64,000 nucleotides of DNA from Roseobacter sp. CCS2 (GTDB taxonomy: Bacteria > Pseudomonadota > Alphaproteobacteria > Rhodobacterales > Rhodobacteraceae). The translations under genes and the position numbers were made by a program. Within the stretch, counting starts at the first letter, position 1, and the number at the start of each line of letters is the position of its first letter. Below are positions 9,194 through 19,117 of the stretch, piece by piece. Below the pieces are notes generated by a model. It did not search any database. It was not told where the DNA came from and worked only from the letters and a program-made list of their open reading frames with translations. The stretch covers positions 186,001-250,000 of the forward strand of contig NZ_AAYB01000002.1 in assembly GCF_000169435.1 (NCBI RefSeq). Reading direction: 5' to 3'.

Positions 9194-9667
9194 TCAATCG
9201 CCGTGGCGCAGCAGCCGCTGTTTTTGACGGCCCCAGTCGCGCTTTGCCTCGGTCGCGCGTTTGTCGTGGTTTTTCTTACCCTTGGCCGTTGCGATCTTTA
9301 GCTTCACCAGCCCACGGTCGTTAAAATACATGACCAATGGCACAAGGGTCATCCCTTCACGCTTGGTGGCATTCCAAAGCCGCGCAAGTTCCCGCCGGCT
9401 GACCAAAAGCTTGCGCTTGCGGCGTTCTTCATGTGTGAACATGGCGCGATCATAGGGGGCAATATAGGCATTGGTCAGCCAAAGTTCGCCATCATCGACG
9501 CTGGCATAACTGTCAGCAATGTTTGACTGGCCGGTGCGCAGGGATTTGACCTCGGACCCCATCAGGATGATACCGACCTCAAGGTCATCCTCGATCGCAT
9601 AGTCGTAGCGGGCACGCCGGTTTTCGGCGATGACTTTGTAGTTTTTGTTTTCAGGTTTCTTGGCCAT
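9194..9667 (-). CDS. smpB: SsrA-binding protein SmpB
   Basis: SmpB binds tmRNA and brings it to stalled ribosomes for trans-translation. The 157-residue product has the conserved features: a [13 protein letters not shown] start, the block [11 protein letters not shown], and a basic C-terminal tail (KGKKNHDKR...RDWGRQK) that enters the ribosomal mRNA channel. The ATG at 9667 gives the usual N terminus MAKKPE; the 19-codon upstream extension is not conserved. No tmRNA gene was seen next to it. Confidence 0.96.
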   Translation of the reverse strand: MAKKPENKNYKVIAENRRARYDYAIEDDLEVGIILMGSEVKSLRTGQSNIADSYASVDDGELWLTNAYIAPYDRAMFTHEERRKRKLLVSRRELARLWNATKREGMTLVPLVMYFNDRGLVKLKIATAKGKKNHDKRATEAKRDWGRQKQRLLRHGD

Positions 9668-9743
9668 AGTTGGGATCAGATAGGGGATGCAGGTCGCGCA
9701 CACAAGATGCACAGGCCACACCATCCGTATTGGGAAAAAACAG

Positions 9744-10187
9744 ATGTTTGTTCAAATCGCACTTGGCACCGTGTTGATGCTGCTTTCGATCCTGATCGCA
9801 GGGGTCAGTTTTTGGCTGATGGAGACATGGCTTTTGAAGTATCGCCCTTGGCTGACGCGTGCACCGCACCGGCCCAAGCTGATATTGGTGCTGTGCATCG
9901 CGGCGATCTGGATCATGGCGCATATGACGGCGGGTGTGTGGGCCTGGGCGCTGACGATGATGGCACTAGGCATCTTTGATACGTTAGAGCTGTCGGTTTA
10001 TTTCGCGCTGGTGGCTTTCACCACATTGGGCTTTGGCGATGTGCTTTTGCCGGTTGAATGGCGCTTGCTTGGGGGGATGGCCGCGGCGAACGGATTGCTG
10101 AATATCGGGCTGGTCACGGCACTGTTGGTTGAGGCATTGCGGCAGGTCCGCCTCCAGCAACTTCAAATGACAAAGGCGGACAGTTGA
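9744..10187 (+). CDS. Two-helix ion channel protein
   Basis: This 147-residue membrane protein has four hydrophobic segments and the sequence [10 protein letters not shown] in the C-terminal half. TTLGFGD matches the potassium-channel selectivity filter, with Phe in place of Tyr. This puts it in the Ion_trans_2 group. The filter suggests potassium passage, but selectivity cannot be proven from sequence. I start at the ATG at 9744 rather than the upstream codon at 9687, which reads into the smpB leader. The final TGA overlaps the TTG start of the next gene. Confidence 0.75.
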   Translation: MFVQIALGTVLMLLSILIAGVSFWLMETWLLKYRPWLTRAPHRPKLILVLCIAAIWIMAHMTAGVWAWALTMMALGIFDTLELSVYFALVAFTTLGFGDVLLPVEWRLLGGMAAANGLLNIGLVTALLVEALRQVRLQQLQMTKADS

Positions 10188-11380
10188 GCGTTCCGGTTCT
10201 TTACAACATAGCGGCGCGCCATGTGTTTCTTGCCAAACATGGCCTTGCGTCGCGCCCCTCCGGGCCGGGTAAGGGTGCTGACCTCAAGGGTGTCATTGAT
10301 AACTTGGGCTTTGTGCAGCTGGACAGCGTGAACACCTTTGCCCGTGCGCATGATCTGATCTTATGGTCGCGTCGCCAGCAGTTCCGGCCCAAGGCGTTGC
10401 AACATTTGCTGCACCGCGACCGGCAGGTTTTTGAACACTGGACCCATGATGCCGCCACTATTCCAATAGAAAGTTTCGCCCACTGGCGCTTGCGTTTCGC
10501 CCGTGATGCCGTGCGCATGGAACAGCGCTGGAAAGAATGGCGGCGCGGTGATTTTATGGCCAAGATTGATGACGTGCTGCGTCAGATTTCCGATGACGGT
10601 TGTTGCACCTCTGGTCAGGTTGGCACCGATGAAAGTCGGGGGTCAGGCGGTTGGTGGGACTGGCACCCGTCCAAGACCGCCTTGGAATATCTGTGGCGTT
10701 CGGGGCAGGTTTCGGTCGTCCGGCGCGATGGCTTTACCAAGGTCTATGATTTGACTGAACGCGTTATTCCGGCGGAACATTTGAACCGCCACCATCACGA
10801 GGAAGATACGATTGCATGGTGCTGCGCTGGCGCGCTGGATCGTTTGGGGTTTGCGACCAGTGGTGAATTGGCTGCGTTTTGGGATCATGTGACGCCAGCC
10901 GAGGCCAAGGAATGGTGCGCAACCGCGTTGGCAGAAGGGCGGATCATAGAGGTTGATGTGGCATGTGTTCACGGCAAGCTGCGTCGGTCCTTTGCTTGGC
11001 CGGACTTGATGGACGCGCCGATTGCAGCGCCTGTGCCGCGCATCCGTATCCTGTCGCCTTTTGATCCAGCGTTACGGGATCGTAAGCGGGCGGAGCGGCT
11101 TTTTGGGTTCTCTTATCGGATCGAAATTTTCGTGCCTGCGCCAAAGCGTCAATACGGGTATTACGTATTTCCTGTCATGGAGGGCGACCGGTTGATTGGC
11201 CGGATTGATATGAAGCGAGAGGATGGCGTTCTGGCTGTCCGCGCATTCTGGCCAGAGGCGGGTGTGCGCATCGGATCAGGTCGCAAAGCGGCGTTGCAAA
11301 AGGAATTAACACGCGCCGCGCAATTTGGCGGCTGCGATGACCTGCGATTTGCACCGGACTGGATCCGCCCAATAAAATAA
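10184..11380 (+). CDS. YcaQ/AlkX-type DNA glycosylase (HTH_42 winged helix)
   Basis: A 398-residue member of the HTH_42 (COG3214) family. Members of the E. coli YcaQ subgroup unhook DNA interstrand crosslinks formed by alkylating agents. The predicted catalytic Q-phi-D motif is present as QLD (Q45-D47, in FVQLDSVN), which distinguishes the YcaQ subgroup from the AlkZ subgroup with Q-phi-Q. The start is a TTG overlapping the stop of the ion channel gene, so translation is probably coupled. The activity is an inference from the family; the motif is seen directly. Confidence 0.85.
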   Translation: MSVPVLYNIAARHVFLAKHGLASRPSGPGKGADLKGVIDNLGFVQLDSVNTFARAHDLILWSRRQQFRPKALQHLLHRDRQVFEHWTHDAATIPIESFAHWRLRFARDAVRMEQRWKEWRRGDFMAKIDDVLRQISDDGCCTSGQVGTDESRGSGGWWDWHPSKTALEYLWRSGQVSVVRRDGFTKVYDLTERVIPAEHLNRHHHEEDTIAWCCAGALDRLGFATSGELAAFWDHVTPAEAKEWCATALAEGRIIEVDVACVHGKLRRSFAWPDLMDAPIAAPVPRIRILSPFDPALRDRKRAERLFGFSYRIEIFVPAPKRQYGYYVFPVMEGDRLIGRIDMKREDGVLAVRAFWPEAGVRIGSGRKAALQKELTRAAQFGGCDDLRFAPDWIRPIK

Positions 11381-11438
11381 TTATTGAACAATGTTCATAA
11401 GTAGCATATTCAGACGGAAACGACTGTCAGGAAATTGC

Positions 11439-12638
11439 ATGTATTACGTTGCCCAAACAGACCAGCTTGTTGCTGATGGTGTGATCGACACCACCCAAGC
11501 TGATGAAATCCAGACCCGCGCGCGGGCCGCAATGATCGCGATTTGCGTGAATTCCCTGCTGATCGCAGGGATCGTGGCTGCCACGTTGGGGTTGGTGTTC
11601 TTTCTTGCCAGCGCGCTGAGTGTTGCGGTTTGCGGTGGCCTGTTTTTGGGCGCTGGGCTGTTGATCTTGCGGTATGGTGCGGTGCTTTATCGGATGTTTG
11701 GCAATGCCAGCGCGCTAATCGGTGCCGGCATGTTGATATCGGGCACGGGGTTTGAACTGGTCGACAAAGTGCCTGATATAGCTGGCCTGATGATGGCCGC
11801 GATCGGTGCGGTGCTTGCGATACTCTTCTATTGGCGGTTTCGGGCGGGGTTTGCGCGATTGCGCTTTGCCTATGGCGCGGTATTGGTGATGGCTGTGGCG
11901 ATGCATCTGACCGGCGTCTATAGCGCAGCGTATGAGTATGATCTTGCGGGTTGGCCCATGCCCATCATCCACTTTTATGTCTTTGCTTTGATCGCAGCAT
12001 TGGGTCTGACGCTGGATCTGCGGATCATTACAGCCCTTGCTATCGTGCCATTCGCGCAAATGCTGGATACGGGGACATATTACTTCTCTGCCGCTTATGT
12101 TTTCTATTCACCTGAATCGACACTGAGCATTTTGCAAATGAGCGCGCTTATTGCCGCATGTTTGTGGATCGTCGGACGTGCAGGCCCCGCTTTGGCCCGG
12201 CAGGCGGGTGTGTTGATGATCATGGCGTTCATCGTTGCGAACCTGTGCTTTCTGGTCGGAAGCATCTGGGGCGATACCGTGGCAAGTCACCTGTTTGGGC
12301 CCGAACGCGCTGATTTTGAAGACTGGCGCGCCTACGGGGATGCAGTCGCGGTTTACCGGGCGACATTGCCGCACATCAGCGAAGGGATCTATGCCATCGT
12401 CTGGGCCGTGCTTTTGGCGGGGCTGATCGTCTGGGCTGCGATGTCAAACCGCCGTGGTATGTTCAACGCGGCAATGACCTTTGCTGGCATCCACGCCTAT
12501 ACGCAGATGTTTGAGAGTTTTTATGATGAACCCTTGGCCTATGTCATCGGTGGCTTGGCGGCGATCCCCTTGGCCTTTGGGTTGTGGCAGTTGAATAACG
12601 CGTGGTTCAAACCGCTGTCGCCTGCCAGCACACAGTAG
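11439..12638 (+). CDS. Multi-pass membrane protein, DUF2157-like
   Basis: A 399-residue protein with a short polar N terminus (about 40 residues, containing QLVADGVIDTTQADEI) followed by roughly ten to twelve membrane helices. A helical N-terminal segment before tandem hydrophobic segments is the layout of DUF2157-type proteins. No catalytic motif can be seen and the function is unknown. I chose the ATG at 11439, which has a caggaaa Shine-Dalgarno; the longer reading from 11391 has none. Confidence 0.65.
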   Translation: MYYVAQTDQLVADGVIDTTQADEIQTRARAAMIAICVNSLLIAGIVAATLGLVFFLASALSVAVCGGLFLGAGLLILRYGAVLYRMFGNASALIGAGMLISGTGFELVDKVPDIAGLMMAAIGAVLAILFYWRFRAGFARLRFAYGAVLVMAVAMHLTGVYSAAYEYDLAGWPMPIIHFYVFALIAALGLTLDLRIITALAIVPFAQMLDTGTYYFSAAYVFYSPESTLSILQMSALIAACLWIVGRAGPALARQAGVLMIMAFIVANLCFLVGSIWGDTVASHLFGPERADFEDWRAYGDAVAVYRATLPHISEGIYAIVWAVLLAGLIVWAAMSNRRGMFNAAMTFAGIHAYTQMFESFYDEPLAYVIGGLAAIPLAFGLWQLNNAWFKPLSPASTQ

Positions 12639-12647
12639 GAACTGGGG

Positions 12648-12673
12648 GTAAGGTGGGTTTAAACCCACCTTAC
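12648..12673. repeat. 26-bp perfect palindrome, REP-like copy 1
   Basis: The 13-base arm GTAAGGTGGGTTT is followed at once by its exact complement. The element fills the 36-bp gap between two convergent genes and ends 1 bp from the dapA stop. It shares the arm GTAAGGTGG with the elements at 43792 and 55968, while the centre differs with matching changes on both sides. It probably forms a hairpin at the ends of both transcripts. Confidence 0.8.
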
Positions 12674-12674
12674 G

Positions 12675-13547
12675 TCAATTCAACAGTCCCGCATGTACCA
12701 TCGCTGCGCGGACTTTGTCCTTGGTCCCGTCAGTCAGACCCACCAAGGGCGAACGCACCTCTTCACTGCACATTCCCAACAAGGACATGCCGTATTTCGC
12801 GCCAACCAGTCCCGGCTCGGTAAACACGGCTTCATGCAGTGGCATCAAACGGTCAAGCTGGGTCAGCGCCTTGGCATAATCACCGGCCAGCGTGCTTTCC
12901 TGAAACTCTGCAATCAGCTTGGGCGCGATGTTGGCCGTGACCGAAATACAGCCGTGACCGCCATGTGCGTTATAGCCCAACGCGGTTGCGTCTTCGCCCG
13001 AAAGCTGGATGAAATCAGGCCCGCAGCGCATCCGTTGGGCCGGAACACGTGACAGATCGGCGGTGGCGTCTTTCACACCAATGATCATTTCGTGCTTGGC
13101 CAGTTCCGCCATTGTGTCCGGTGTCATATCGACCACAGAACGGGGCGGGATGTTGTAGATGATAATGGGCAGACCGCAGTCAGCGGCAGCGGTGAAATGG
13201 GCGATCAATCCTGCTTGGGTCGGCTTATTGTAATATGGTGTCACGACCAAAGCCGCATCAGCGCCGGCTGTCTTGGCGGCCATGACAAGGCGGACGGTTT
13301 CGGCCGTATTGTTGGACCCCGCACCGGCGATTACAGGGATACGCCCGGCGGCTTCTTTGACAACCGTTTCGACGACCAGATCATGTTCGGCATGTGTCAG
13401 CGTCGGGCTTTCGCCTGTTGTCCCCACTGGGACCAGCCCATGCGAGCCTTGATCCACGTGCCAGTTCACCAGTTTTTTCAGCGCGTCAACATCGACTTGG
13501 CCGTTCGAAAACGGCGTGACGAGGGCGGGGAGTGATCCCTTAAACAT
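12675..13547 (-). CDS. dapA: 4-hydroxy-tetrahydrodipicolinate synthase
   Basis: DapA condenses pyruvate with aspartate semialdehyde in lysine and meso-diaminopimelate synthesis. The 290-residue sequence has the GTTGESPTL phosphate/pyruvate-binding block, the catalytic tyrosine in YNIPPRSV, and the Schiff-base lysine in GVKDATADL. Length and motifs are standard. The start ATG at 13547 is preceded by AGGAAG. It diverges from the lytic transglycosylase gene across 189 bp. Confidence 0.95.
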   Translation of the reverse strand: MFKGSLPALVTPFSNGQVDVDALKKLVNWHVDQGSHGLVPVGTTGESPTLTHAEHDLVVETVVKEAAGRIPVIAGAGSNNTAETVRLVMAAKTAGADAALVVTPYYNKPTQAGLIAHFTAAADCGLPIIIYNIPPRSVVDMTPDTMAELAKHEMIIGVKDATADLSRVPAQRMRCGPDFIQLSGEDATALGYNAHGGHGCISVTANIAPKLIAEFQESTLAGDYAKALTQLDRLMPLHEAVFTEPGLVGAKYGMSLLGMCSEEVRSPLVGLTDGTKDKVRAAMVHAGLLN

Positions 13548-13736
13548 GGCACGCTTCCTTATTGTCGGTGGCCATGATCGGCCACAGGTAAAATCGCGCG
13601 GACACTAGGCGCAGACGGCACGTCCTACAAGCCCTTCGTTTCATCCACTCCGACGCCCCATTTTCGCTGATTGTCGTGTTTGTGAGTTGTTATTGTGGTC
13701 ACACAGTTTAACCTTGTGGCTTAAAAGGGGCCTGTA

Positions 13737-15761
13737 GTGAACGTGGTAAGACATCTAACCTTGATGATGGCCTGTATCGTGGCGTTTCCCGCCATGGCCC
13801 AAACGGTTGACCCCAAAAGTATTGCAGCAATTGATGCCGGTCAAAGCGACTGGGACGTTGCGGGTCAGATCGCCCAAGACGTCGGACCGGTCACTGCTGA
13901 TACGGTGATGTGGCTGCGCCTGCGTGCGGGTGAAGCCACGTTTGCTGCATATCAGGATTTCCTATCCCGCCGTGCTGATTGGCCAGGTCTGGATCGTTTG
14001 CGATCAGAGGCGGAACTGCTGATTGACGACAGTATCGCCCCTGAAACCGTGGTCGCATGGTTTGGTGACAACACCCCGCTGACGGGTGCGGGTGCGGTAC
14101 ATTTGGCGCAGGCGCAGATTGCATTGGGGCAGGCAGAGGCCGCCCGCAACACGCTGCGTACAACCTGGATTGAACGCCGCCTGACCGAAGCGGGCCAAAA
14201 GGCGATGGTGACTGCCTTTGCCGAAGAGCTTAAACCGTTTCATGCGGCCCGCGTTGATGAATTGCTGTGGCGATCCCGGGCCACGGACGCCGCGCGGATG
14301 GTGCCGCTTTTGTCACCAGAGCAAGGCGCTTTGACCGCTGCGCGTATCGGCTACATCACTCGCGCGGGGAACTTGCCTGCTTTGGTTGAAAAAACGCCTG
14401 CGGCATTGCGCCAGGATCCGGGATTTGCTTATGCGCGATATGCGTGGCTTGCAGGGCGGGGCGAACGGACCGATGCGGTCAAGATGCTGCTGGATCGTTC
14501 AACCAGCGGCGCCGCGCTGGGTGAACCTTTTCGCTGGTCCGGCTGGCGTCGCGTTCTTGCCCGATGGGAAATGCGTGAAGGGCGGGCAGAGCAAGCCTAT
14601 GTGCTGGCCTCGCGCCACTATCTGACCGAAGGCAGTTCCTATGCTGATTTGGAGTGGTTGTCTGGTTATATCTCGCTCACGTATCTGGGTGATCCGACAC
14701 AGGCGCTGGGCCATTTCCAGAATGCGCTGCGTGCGTCGGGTAGCCCGATTTCGCTGGGGCGTATGCATTACTGGATTGGCCGCACGCATGAGGTAAAGGG
14801 TAACGCGGAATTGGCGGCGGATGCCTATAGCAACGGTGCCGCGCATCAGACCAGTTTTTACGGGCTGTTGGCGTCTGAAAAGGTCGGTCGTTCGCTGAGC
14901 CCAAACCTTGCCGGAACGCCGGTGCAGTGGCAGGGCGCGCCGGTTTTTGAAGATGATGTTGTGCAGGCGGCCTTCATCTTGCTGGCGGCGGGCGAACGCG
15001 GGGCTGCGTTTACGTTCTTCGCGCAGTTGGGGCGCACGTTGAACGCGACAGAGCTGGCTCAAGTTGGTGCGTATTTGAGCGAGATTGACGAGCATCGCTA
15101 TACAGTGCTGCTTGGCAAAGCGGCGGTCGCGCGGGGTATTTTGATCCCCGCGATCTACTTCCCCATTCACGATATGGCCGCGATGGATTTACCTGCGGAC
15201 CCTGCATTATCCCTTTCCATCGCGCGCCGCGAAAGCGAGTTTAACGAGGGTATTGGCAGCCCTGTTGGTGCGCTGGGCTTGATGCAGCTGATGCCCGCCA
15301 CGGCGCGCGAAGTTTCCGGCGATCTTGGTCTGCCTTACGCGCGCGGTCGTTTGACGAATGACTGGCGGTACAATGCGACGCTTGGCACGGCGTATCTGGC
15401 TTATCTTGAAGAAGAATTTGGCCCCAGCCCGGTGATGATCGCGGCGGGCTACAACGCCGGTCCCAGCCGTCCGTTGCGCTGGATGGATGAACGCGGCGAT
15501 CCGCGGTTGCTGGAAATGGATGTCGTGGATTGGATTGAACATATCCCGTTTCGTGAAACCCGCAATTACGTGATGCGCGTGACCGAAAGCATCCCGGTTT
15601 ATCAGGCGCGATTAACGGGGCAGACTGGCCCGGTGCGGTTTACTGAATTACTGATCGGTGAAAAACCTATTGTCCGTCCGCGCGCACGCCCTGCCGCAAC
15701 ACCGCCCGCAACGTCAACGTCGACTGCGCCGCCTTTGGTTCGCCCGGTGGCACGCCCGTAG
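13737..15761 (+). CDS. slt: Soluble lytic murein transglycosylase
   Basis: A periplasmic enzyme that cleaves peptidoglycan glycan strands to 1,6-anhydro products. The 674-residue protein has a signal peptide ending at about AMA-Q22, a long superhelical alpha domain of about 450 residues, and a C-terminal SLT domain. In that domain the catalytic glutamate lies in ARRESEFN, and GLMQLMPATA and GYNAGP follow. A Pro/Ala/Arg-rich tail of about 35 residues ends the protein. The start is the GTG at 13737, six bases after AAGGGG. Its stop is 3 bp from the stop of the convergent transporter gene. Confidence 0.92.
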   Translation: MNVVRHLTLMMACIVAFPAMAQTVDPKSIAAIDAGQSDWDVAGQIAQDVGPVTADTVMWLRLRAGEATFAAYQDFLSRRADWPGLDRLRSEAELLIDDSIAPETVVAWFGDNTPLTGAGAVHLAQAQIALGQAEAARNTLRTTWIERRLTEAGQKAMVTAFAEELKPFHAARVDELLWRSRATDAARMVPLLSPEQGALTAARIGYITRAGNLPALVEKTPAALRQDPGFAYARYAWLAGRGERTDAVKMLLDRSTSGAALGEPFRWSGWRRVLARWEMREGRAEQAYVLASRHYLTEGSSYADLEWLSGYISLTYLGDPTQALGHFQNALRASGSPISLGRMHYWIGRTHEVKGNAELAADAYSNGAAHQTSFYGLLASEKVGRSLSPNLAGTPVQWQGAPVFEDDVVQAAFILLAAGERGAAFTFFAQLGRTLNATELAQVGAYLSEIDEHRYTVLLGKAAVARGILIPAIYFPIHDMAAMDLPADPALSLSIARRESEFNEGIGSPVGALGLMQLMPATAREVSGDLGLPYARGRLTNDWRYNATLGTAYLAYLEEEFGPSPVMIAAGYNAGPSRPLRWMDERGDPRLLEMDVVDWIEHIPFRETRNYVMRVTESIPVYQARLTGQTGPVRFTELLIGEKPIVRPRARPAATPPATSTSTAPPLVRPVARP

Positions 15762-15764
15762 ACT

Positions 15765-16628
15765 TTATGTAGTGGGTCGTGACCGCCACAGCGTGAAGAT
15801 GCCCGCTCCCACAACGATGGCCGCACCAATGGCCACATTCGGGCGAAGCGTTTCGTCCAACAGCAAAAGTCCAATCGCGCTAGCAAAGACCAGTTGCAGG
15901 TAGGCAAAGGGTTGGACTTCGCTGGCCTCGGCCACTTCGTAGGTTTTGATTAGCAACCAATGCCCGCCCGCACCGGTGATGCATAAGGCGGCCATCCATT
16001 GCCAATCCGTTGCTGTCATCGGCTCCCAGAACCAGACGCCAGCGATGGTCATCACAACCGCGCCTGATGTGCCGGTCCAGAAGAATGATGTGGCTGTTGT
16101 ATCCTTGCGCGCGGCATAACGCGTTAGCAGGCCGTAAAGTGCGAACATGAAAGCCGAGGCCAGTGGGATGACCGCAGCAGGCGCAAAGACGGCGTAGCCC
16201 GGTTGCAGGATCACGAGCACCCCGATGAACCCGATCCCGATGGCAACCCAGCGGCGCCAGCCGACTTTTTCGCCCAACACGGGGCCAGAGAGGGCCGCGA
16301 TCAGCAGCGGATAGCAAGCAAAGATAGCGTGGCTTTCCACAAGGCCCAGCAGCACAAAGGCGCTGACCATGACACAGATTTCCAGCGCGAGCAGCGTGCC
16401 GCGGGTGATTTGCAGAATAGGTTGTTTCGTGGCTGCCGCCGCACGAATGGATCCCGATTGCCGGGTTGCAATGGTGATGACGAATGCTGCGAAAAACCAG
16501 TAGCGGATCATCACGATCATGATGACGTTGTAGTTTTCCGCCAAATGCCGCGAGATGCCATCCTGCACCGCAAAGACGAAGGTCGTGCAGATCATCAACA
16601 GAATGCCAAGGCGCGGGTTATTCTGCAT
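15765..16628 (-). CDS. DMT-superfamily transporter (EamA family)
   Basis: A 287-residue inner-membrane protein with about ten helices in two EamA halves, the standard drug/metabolite transporter topology. The substrate cannot be predicted. It overlaps the start region of mnmD by 11 bp, so it is probably translated from the same message as that tRNA-modification gene; no functional link is evident. Confidence 0.85.
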   Translation of the reverse strand: MQNNPRLGILLMICTTFVFAVQDGISRHLAENYNVIMIVMIRYWFFAAFVITIATRQSGSIRAAAATKQPILQITRGTLLALEICVMVSAFVLLGLVESHAIFACYPLLIAALSGPVLGEKVGWRRWVAIGIGFIGVLVILQPGYAVFAPAAVIPLASAFMFALYGLLTRYAARKDTTATSFFWTGTSGAVVMTIAGVWFWEPMTATDWQWMAALCITGAGGHWLLIKTYEVAEASEVQPFAYLQLVFASAIGLLLLDETLRPNVAIGAAIVVGAGIFTLWRSRPTT

Positions 16629-17298
16629 CTGGCATCTTTGCGCGGGTCATATGGCGCTTGCGGCCATATCCGGGGGTGCGGGCAACGTCGAAACCGGCGC
16701 TGGTCAGCGATTGCCGGACGTGGCCCGCGGCAGAATAGGTGGCAGCCGTACCGCCCGGTTTGGTGCACTCGGCAACAGCCTGTAGTAGGTCGGGTTGCCA
16801 CAGTTCAGGGTTCTTTGCGGGGGAAAACCCGTCGAGAAACCATGCGTCAGCATGAGCGCTCCACGCAGGGACAGTTTTTCGCGCATCGCCTATGATGACG
16901 TGCAGGGTTGGGCCGTTGGTGAGTGTGATTTTTCCTGCGCTAGGCGACCATTCAGACAGTAGGGTTTCTGCGTAGGGTGCCACTTGCGGAAAATGCGCCA
17001 GCGCATCGCGCATGTCGTCCAGCTGCATTGGAAAAGCTTCGAAGGACGTGAAATGCAAATTGCCGGGTTTGCCGGCCTCGACCCATGCGGCCCATGTGAC
17101 CAACAGATTAAGGCCGGTTCCAAACCCAAGTTCTGCAATCTGAAAGTCACCATCAAACCGCGCAGGCAGATCATTGCCCGCTAGAAACACATGCGTTGTT
17201 TCGGCCAGCCCGTCATCCAGCGAATAATACGGATCATCGAACGCAGTCGCGATCGGCACGCCATCCCGCCAGTCGAGTTTTGCTGTCTGGTCTGTCAT
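16618..17298 (-). CDS. mnmD: tRNA 5-methylaminomethyl-2-thiouridine methyltransferase MnmD
   Basis: MnmD is the SAM-dependent methyltransferase that finishes mnm5s2U34 in tRNA wobble positions. The 226-residue protein corresponds to the N-terminal half of E. coli MnmC (DUF752). Its SAM site is in AELGFGTGLNLL, and the family motif WFLDGFSPAKNPELW is present. The ATG at 17298 (MTDQTAKLDW) matches the family N terminus. The gene lies head to head, 47 bp apart, with an FAD oxidoreductase that corresponds to the other half of MnmC. Confidence 0.9.
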   Translation of the reverse strand: MTDQTAKLDWRDGVPIATAFDDPYYSLDDGLAETTHVFLAGNDLPARFDGDFQIAELGFGTGLNLLVTWAAWVEAGKPGNLHFTSFEAFPMQLDDMRDALAHFPQVAPYAETLLSEWSPSAGKITLTNGPTLHVIIGDARKTVPAWSAHADAWFLDGFSPAKNPELWQPDLLQAVAECTKPGGTAATYSAAGHVRQSLTSAGFDVARTPGYGRKRHMTRAKMPDAE

Positions 17299-17345
17299 GC
17301 GTCCTTGCCTTACCAATGCGCTATCTTTGAGCAGAAGGATCGCGA

Positions 17346-18350
17346 ATGGCAACGGCTGATGTAACGGTCATGGGGGCGGGCGTGTTTGGCCTGTCGGTCG
17401 CCTATACCTGCGCGCGCAAAGGGGCGGCGGTGCGGGTGATTGATCTGCATGGTGTTGCGTCCGGGTCCAGTGGTGGGCTGGTTGGGGCCCTGGCCCCGCA
17501 TGTGCCAGAGAACTGGAATGAAAAGAAAGCATTTCAGTTTGAAAGCCTGATCATGGCCGAGGCGTTTTGGCATGATGTCGCGGCCTTATCCGGTGTTGAT
17601 GTGGGCTATGCCCGGTCGGGCCGCTTGCAGCCTTTGGCGGACGCGCGTGCAGTGGAACTGGCAAAGGCACGTGCCGGCACTGCGGCTGAGCTTTGGCAGG
17701 GAAAAGCGCGCTGGGAGGTGATCTCAAGCGGTGATGCCAATTGGATGCCGCCTTCGCCAACCGGTCTGGTTGCGCATGATACGCTGTCCGCTTTGATCCA
17801 TCCGCGTCAGGCGACGCGGGGTTTGGCGGATGCTGTTATTGCACTTGGTGGTGAAGTCGTCGGCGCAGGGGACATGCACGGCAAGATCGTCTGGGCAACG
17901 GGTTGGCCGGGGATACAAGAGATTGGCGGCAAAGGCGTGAAAGGGCAGGCGGCGTTGTTGCGGTTTGATGCGGCGGGGCAGCCACAACTTTTCGCAGATG
18001 CGCTGCATATTATCCCGCACGGTGATGGGACCGTTGCCATTGGGTCGACGTCAGAGCGTGAATTTGATGATCCTTTTGCTACCGACGCAGCGCTGGATGA
18101 TGTGCTGGAACGCGCGACACTGGCATTTCCGATTCTGCATGGAGCCGAGGTCTTGGAGCGCTGGGCTGGTGTGCGTCCGCGCAGCAAAAGCCGTGCGCCC
18201 GTCTTGGGGGCGCATCCGACGCGGGACGGTGAGTATATCGCCAACGGCGGCTTCAAGATTGGATTTGGCATGGCCCCAAAGGTAGGCGAGGTGATGGCGG
18301 CACTGGTGCTTGAGGGTGAGGACCGGATACCACAGGGATTTCGCGCATAA
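17346..18350 (+). CDS. FAD-dependent oxidoreductase, likely MnmC2-like
   Basis: A 334-residue DAO-family flavoprotein with an N-terminal Rossmann motif (VMGAGVFGLSVAYTCARKG) and C-terminal FAD contacts (ERWAGVRPRSKSRAPVLG and GFKIGFGMAPK). Divergent placement 47 bp from mnmD suggests that it removes the carboxymethyl group from cmnm5U34, the reaction done by the C-terminal domain of E. coli MnmC. A glycine oxidase or D-amino acid dehydrogenase role is the alternative. The family is certain; the tRNA role is inferred from context. Confidence 0.78.
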   Translation: MATADVTVMGAGVFGLSVAYTCARKGAAVRVIDLHGVASGSSGGLVGALAPHVPENWNEKKAFQFESLIMAEAFWHDVAALSGVDVGYARSGRLQPLADARAVELAKARAGTAAELWQGKARWEVISSGDANWMPPSPTGLVAHDTLSALIHPRQATRGLADAVIALGGEVVGAGDMHGKIVWATGWPGIQEIGGKGVKGQAALLRFDAAGQPQLFADALHIIPHGDGTVAIGSTSEREFDDPFATDAALDDVLERATLAFPILHGAEVLERWAGVRPRSKSRAPVLGAHPTRDGEYIANGGFKIGFGMAPKVGEVMAALVLEGEDRIPQGFRA

Positions 18351-18361
18351 TCCCGCGTGTG

Positions 18362-18409
18362 TTGGGGCGCTGCCCCCGTCGCTGCGCTCCTCCTCCGAGG
18401 TATTTTTGT
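18362..18409. repeat. Rhodobacteraceae-type GC-rich intergenic repeat
   Basis: The stretch has a GGGGCGCTGCCCC hairpin, then a GC-rich spacer, then CCGAGGTATTTTTG. From memory, a very similar arrangement recurs at the 3' ends of genes in many Rhodobacteraceae. Here it lies between the convergent FAD oxidoreductase and cupin genes, where it could end rightward transcription. Only one copy is in the window. Confidence 0.55.
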
Positions 18410-18439
18410 AACATGAGAAGATCAAGAGGCTCTGAGTGT

Positions 18440-19108
18440 TCAGGCCTGGGGTGCTTGGGCGAAGGGTAGATGGCCGGTTTTGATCCAGAAAGTCGCGCCC
18501 TTGTCTTGGGCTGTGATTTGCAAGGGCGCGCCTGATGGCAGGCGTAGCCATGCACCGTCGTTTAGCGTGTCCATTTCCTGTGTTGCCGTGCCAGAGATGA
18601 TGAGCAATTCAGCACCGCCGGCAGGGGTCTCGTCCAATGTCGCGCCTGGCGCAAGTGTGATGCAGCGGACCGTTTCGCGCGCGTCTTTATGCAGGGTCTG
18701 ACTGCTGATCCCATTACCTAAGTCTATCATATCAGCCTGCATGTTTTTGCGAAATTGCGTGCGGTCATTGGGATCAAACTGCCAGAGTTTGACAAAGATC
18801 GTACACCCTTCCTTGGCCCCCGGGGTGTGCGAGCTTGTGGGCGGGTTGCGCACGTAAGTGCCTGCCGGATAATCGCCGTGTTCGTCCTGAAAGACGCCTT
18901 CCAACACGACAAATTCCTCGCCGCCGGTATGTGTATGTGCCGAAAACTGGCTGCCCGGTGCGTAGCGGACGATGGATGTGGCGCGCGCCACCTCGTCGCC
19001 GATCCGGTCCAGCATCCGCCGGTCCACCCCGGGTATGGGAGAGGCTTTCCACGGGATATCCGCCGTTTGGATCAAAATCCGTTTTGTGAAATCAGCGTTC
19101 AGTTCCAT
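18440..19108 (-). CDS. Cupin-domain protein, ChrR-like bicupin
   Basis: A 222-residue protein with two cupin halves. The first half (about 45-110) carries metal ligands in the order H-T-H-T-G-G-E-E-F and a later H in SSHTPG, the pattern of the ChrR cupin group. The second half (about 145-210) is more degenerate. There is no anti-sigma zinc domain as in true ChrR. It is the last gene of the 5-oxoprolinase operon, 9 bp after pxpA, so it may take part in 5-oxoproline or glutathione-derived metabolism. The substrate is unknown. Confidence 0.72.
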   Translation of the reverse strand: MELNADFTKRILIQTADIPWKASPIPGVDRRMLDRIGDEVARATSIVRYAPGSQFSAHTHTGGEEFVVLEGVFQDEHGDYPAGTYVRNPPTSSHTPGAKEGCTIFVKLWQFDPNDRTQFRKNMQADMIDLGNGISSQTLHKDARETVRCITLAPGATLDETPAGGAELLIISGTATQEMDTLNDGAWLRLPSGAPLQITAQDKGATFWIKTGHLPFAQAPQA

Positions 19109-19117
19109 GTCGGCCCT

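Noticed and set aside
18051-18551. Leftward open frame with a KNTSEEERSDGGSAP stretch
   Set aside because: That stretch is the translation of the common Rhodobacteraceae intergenic repeat at 18362, which often yields false genes.
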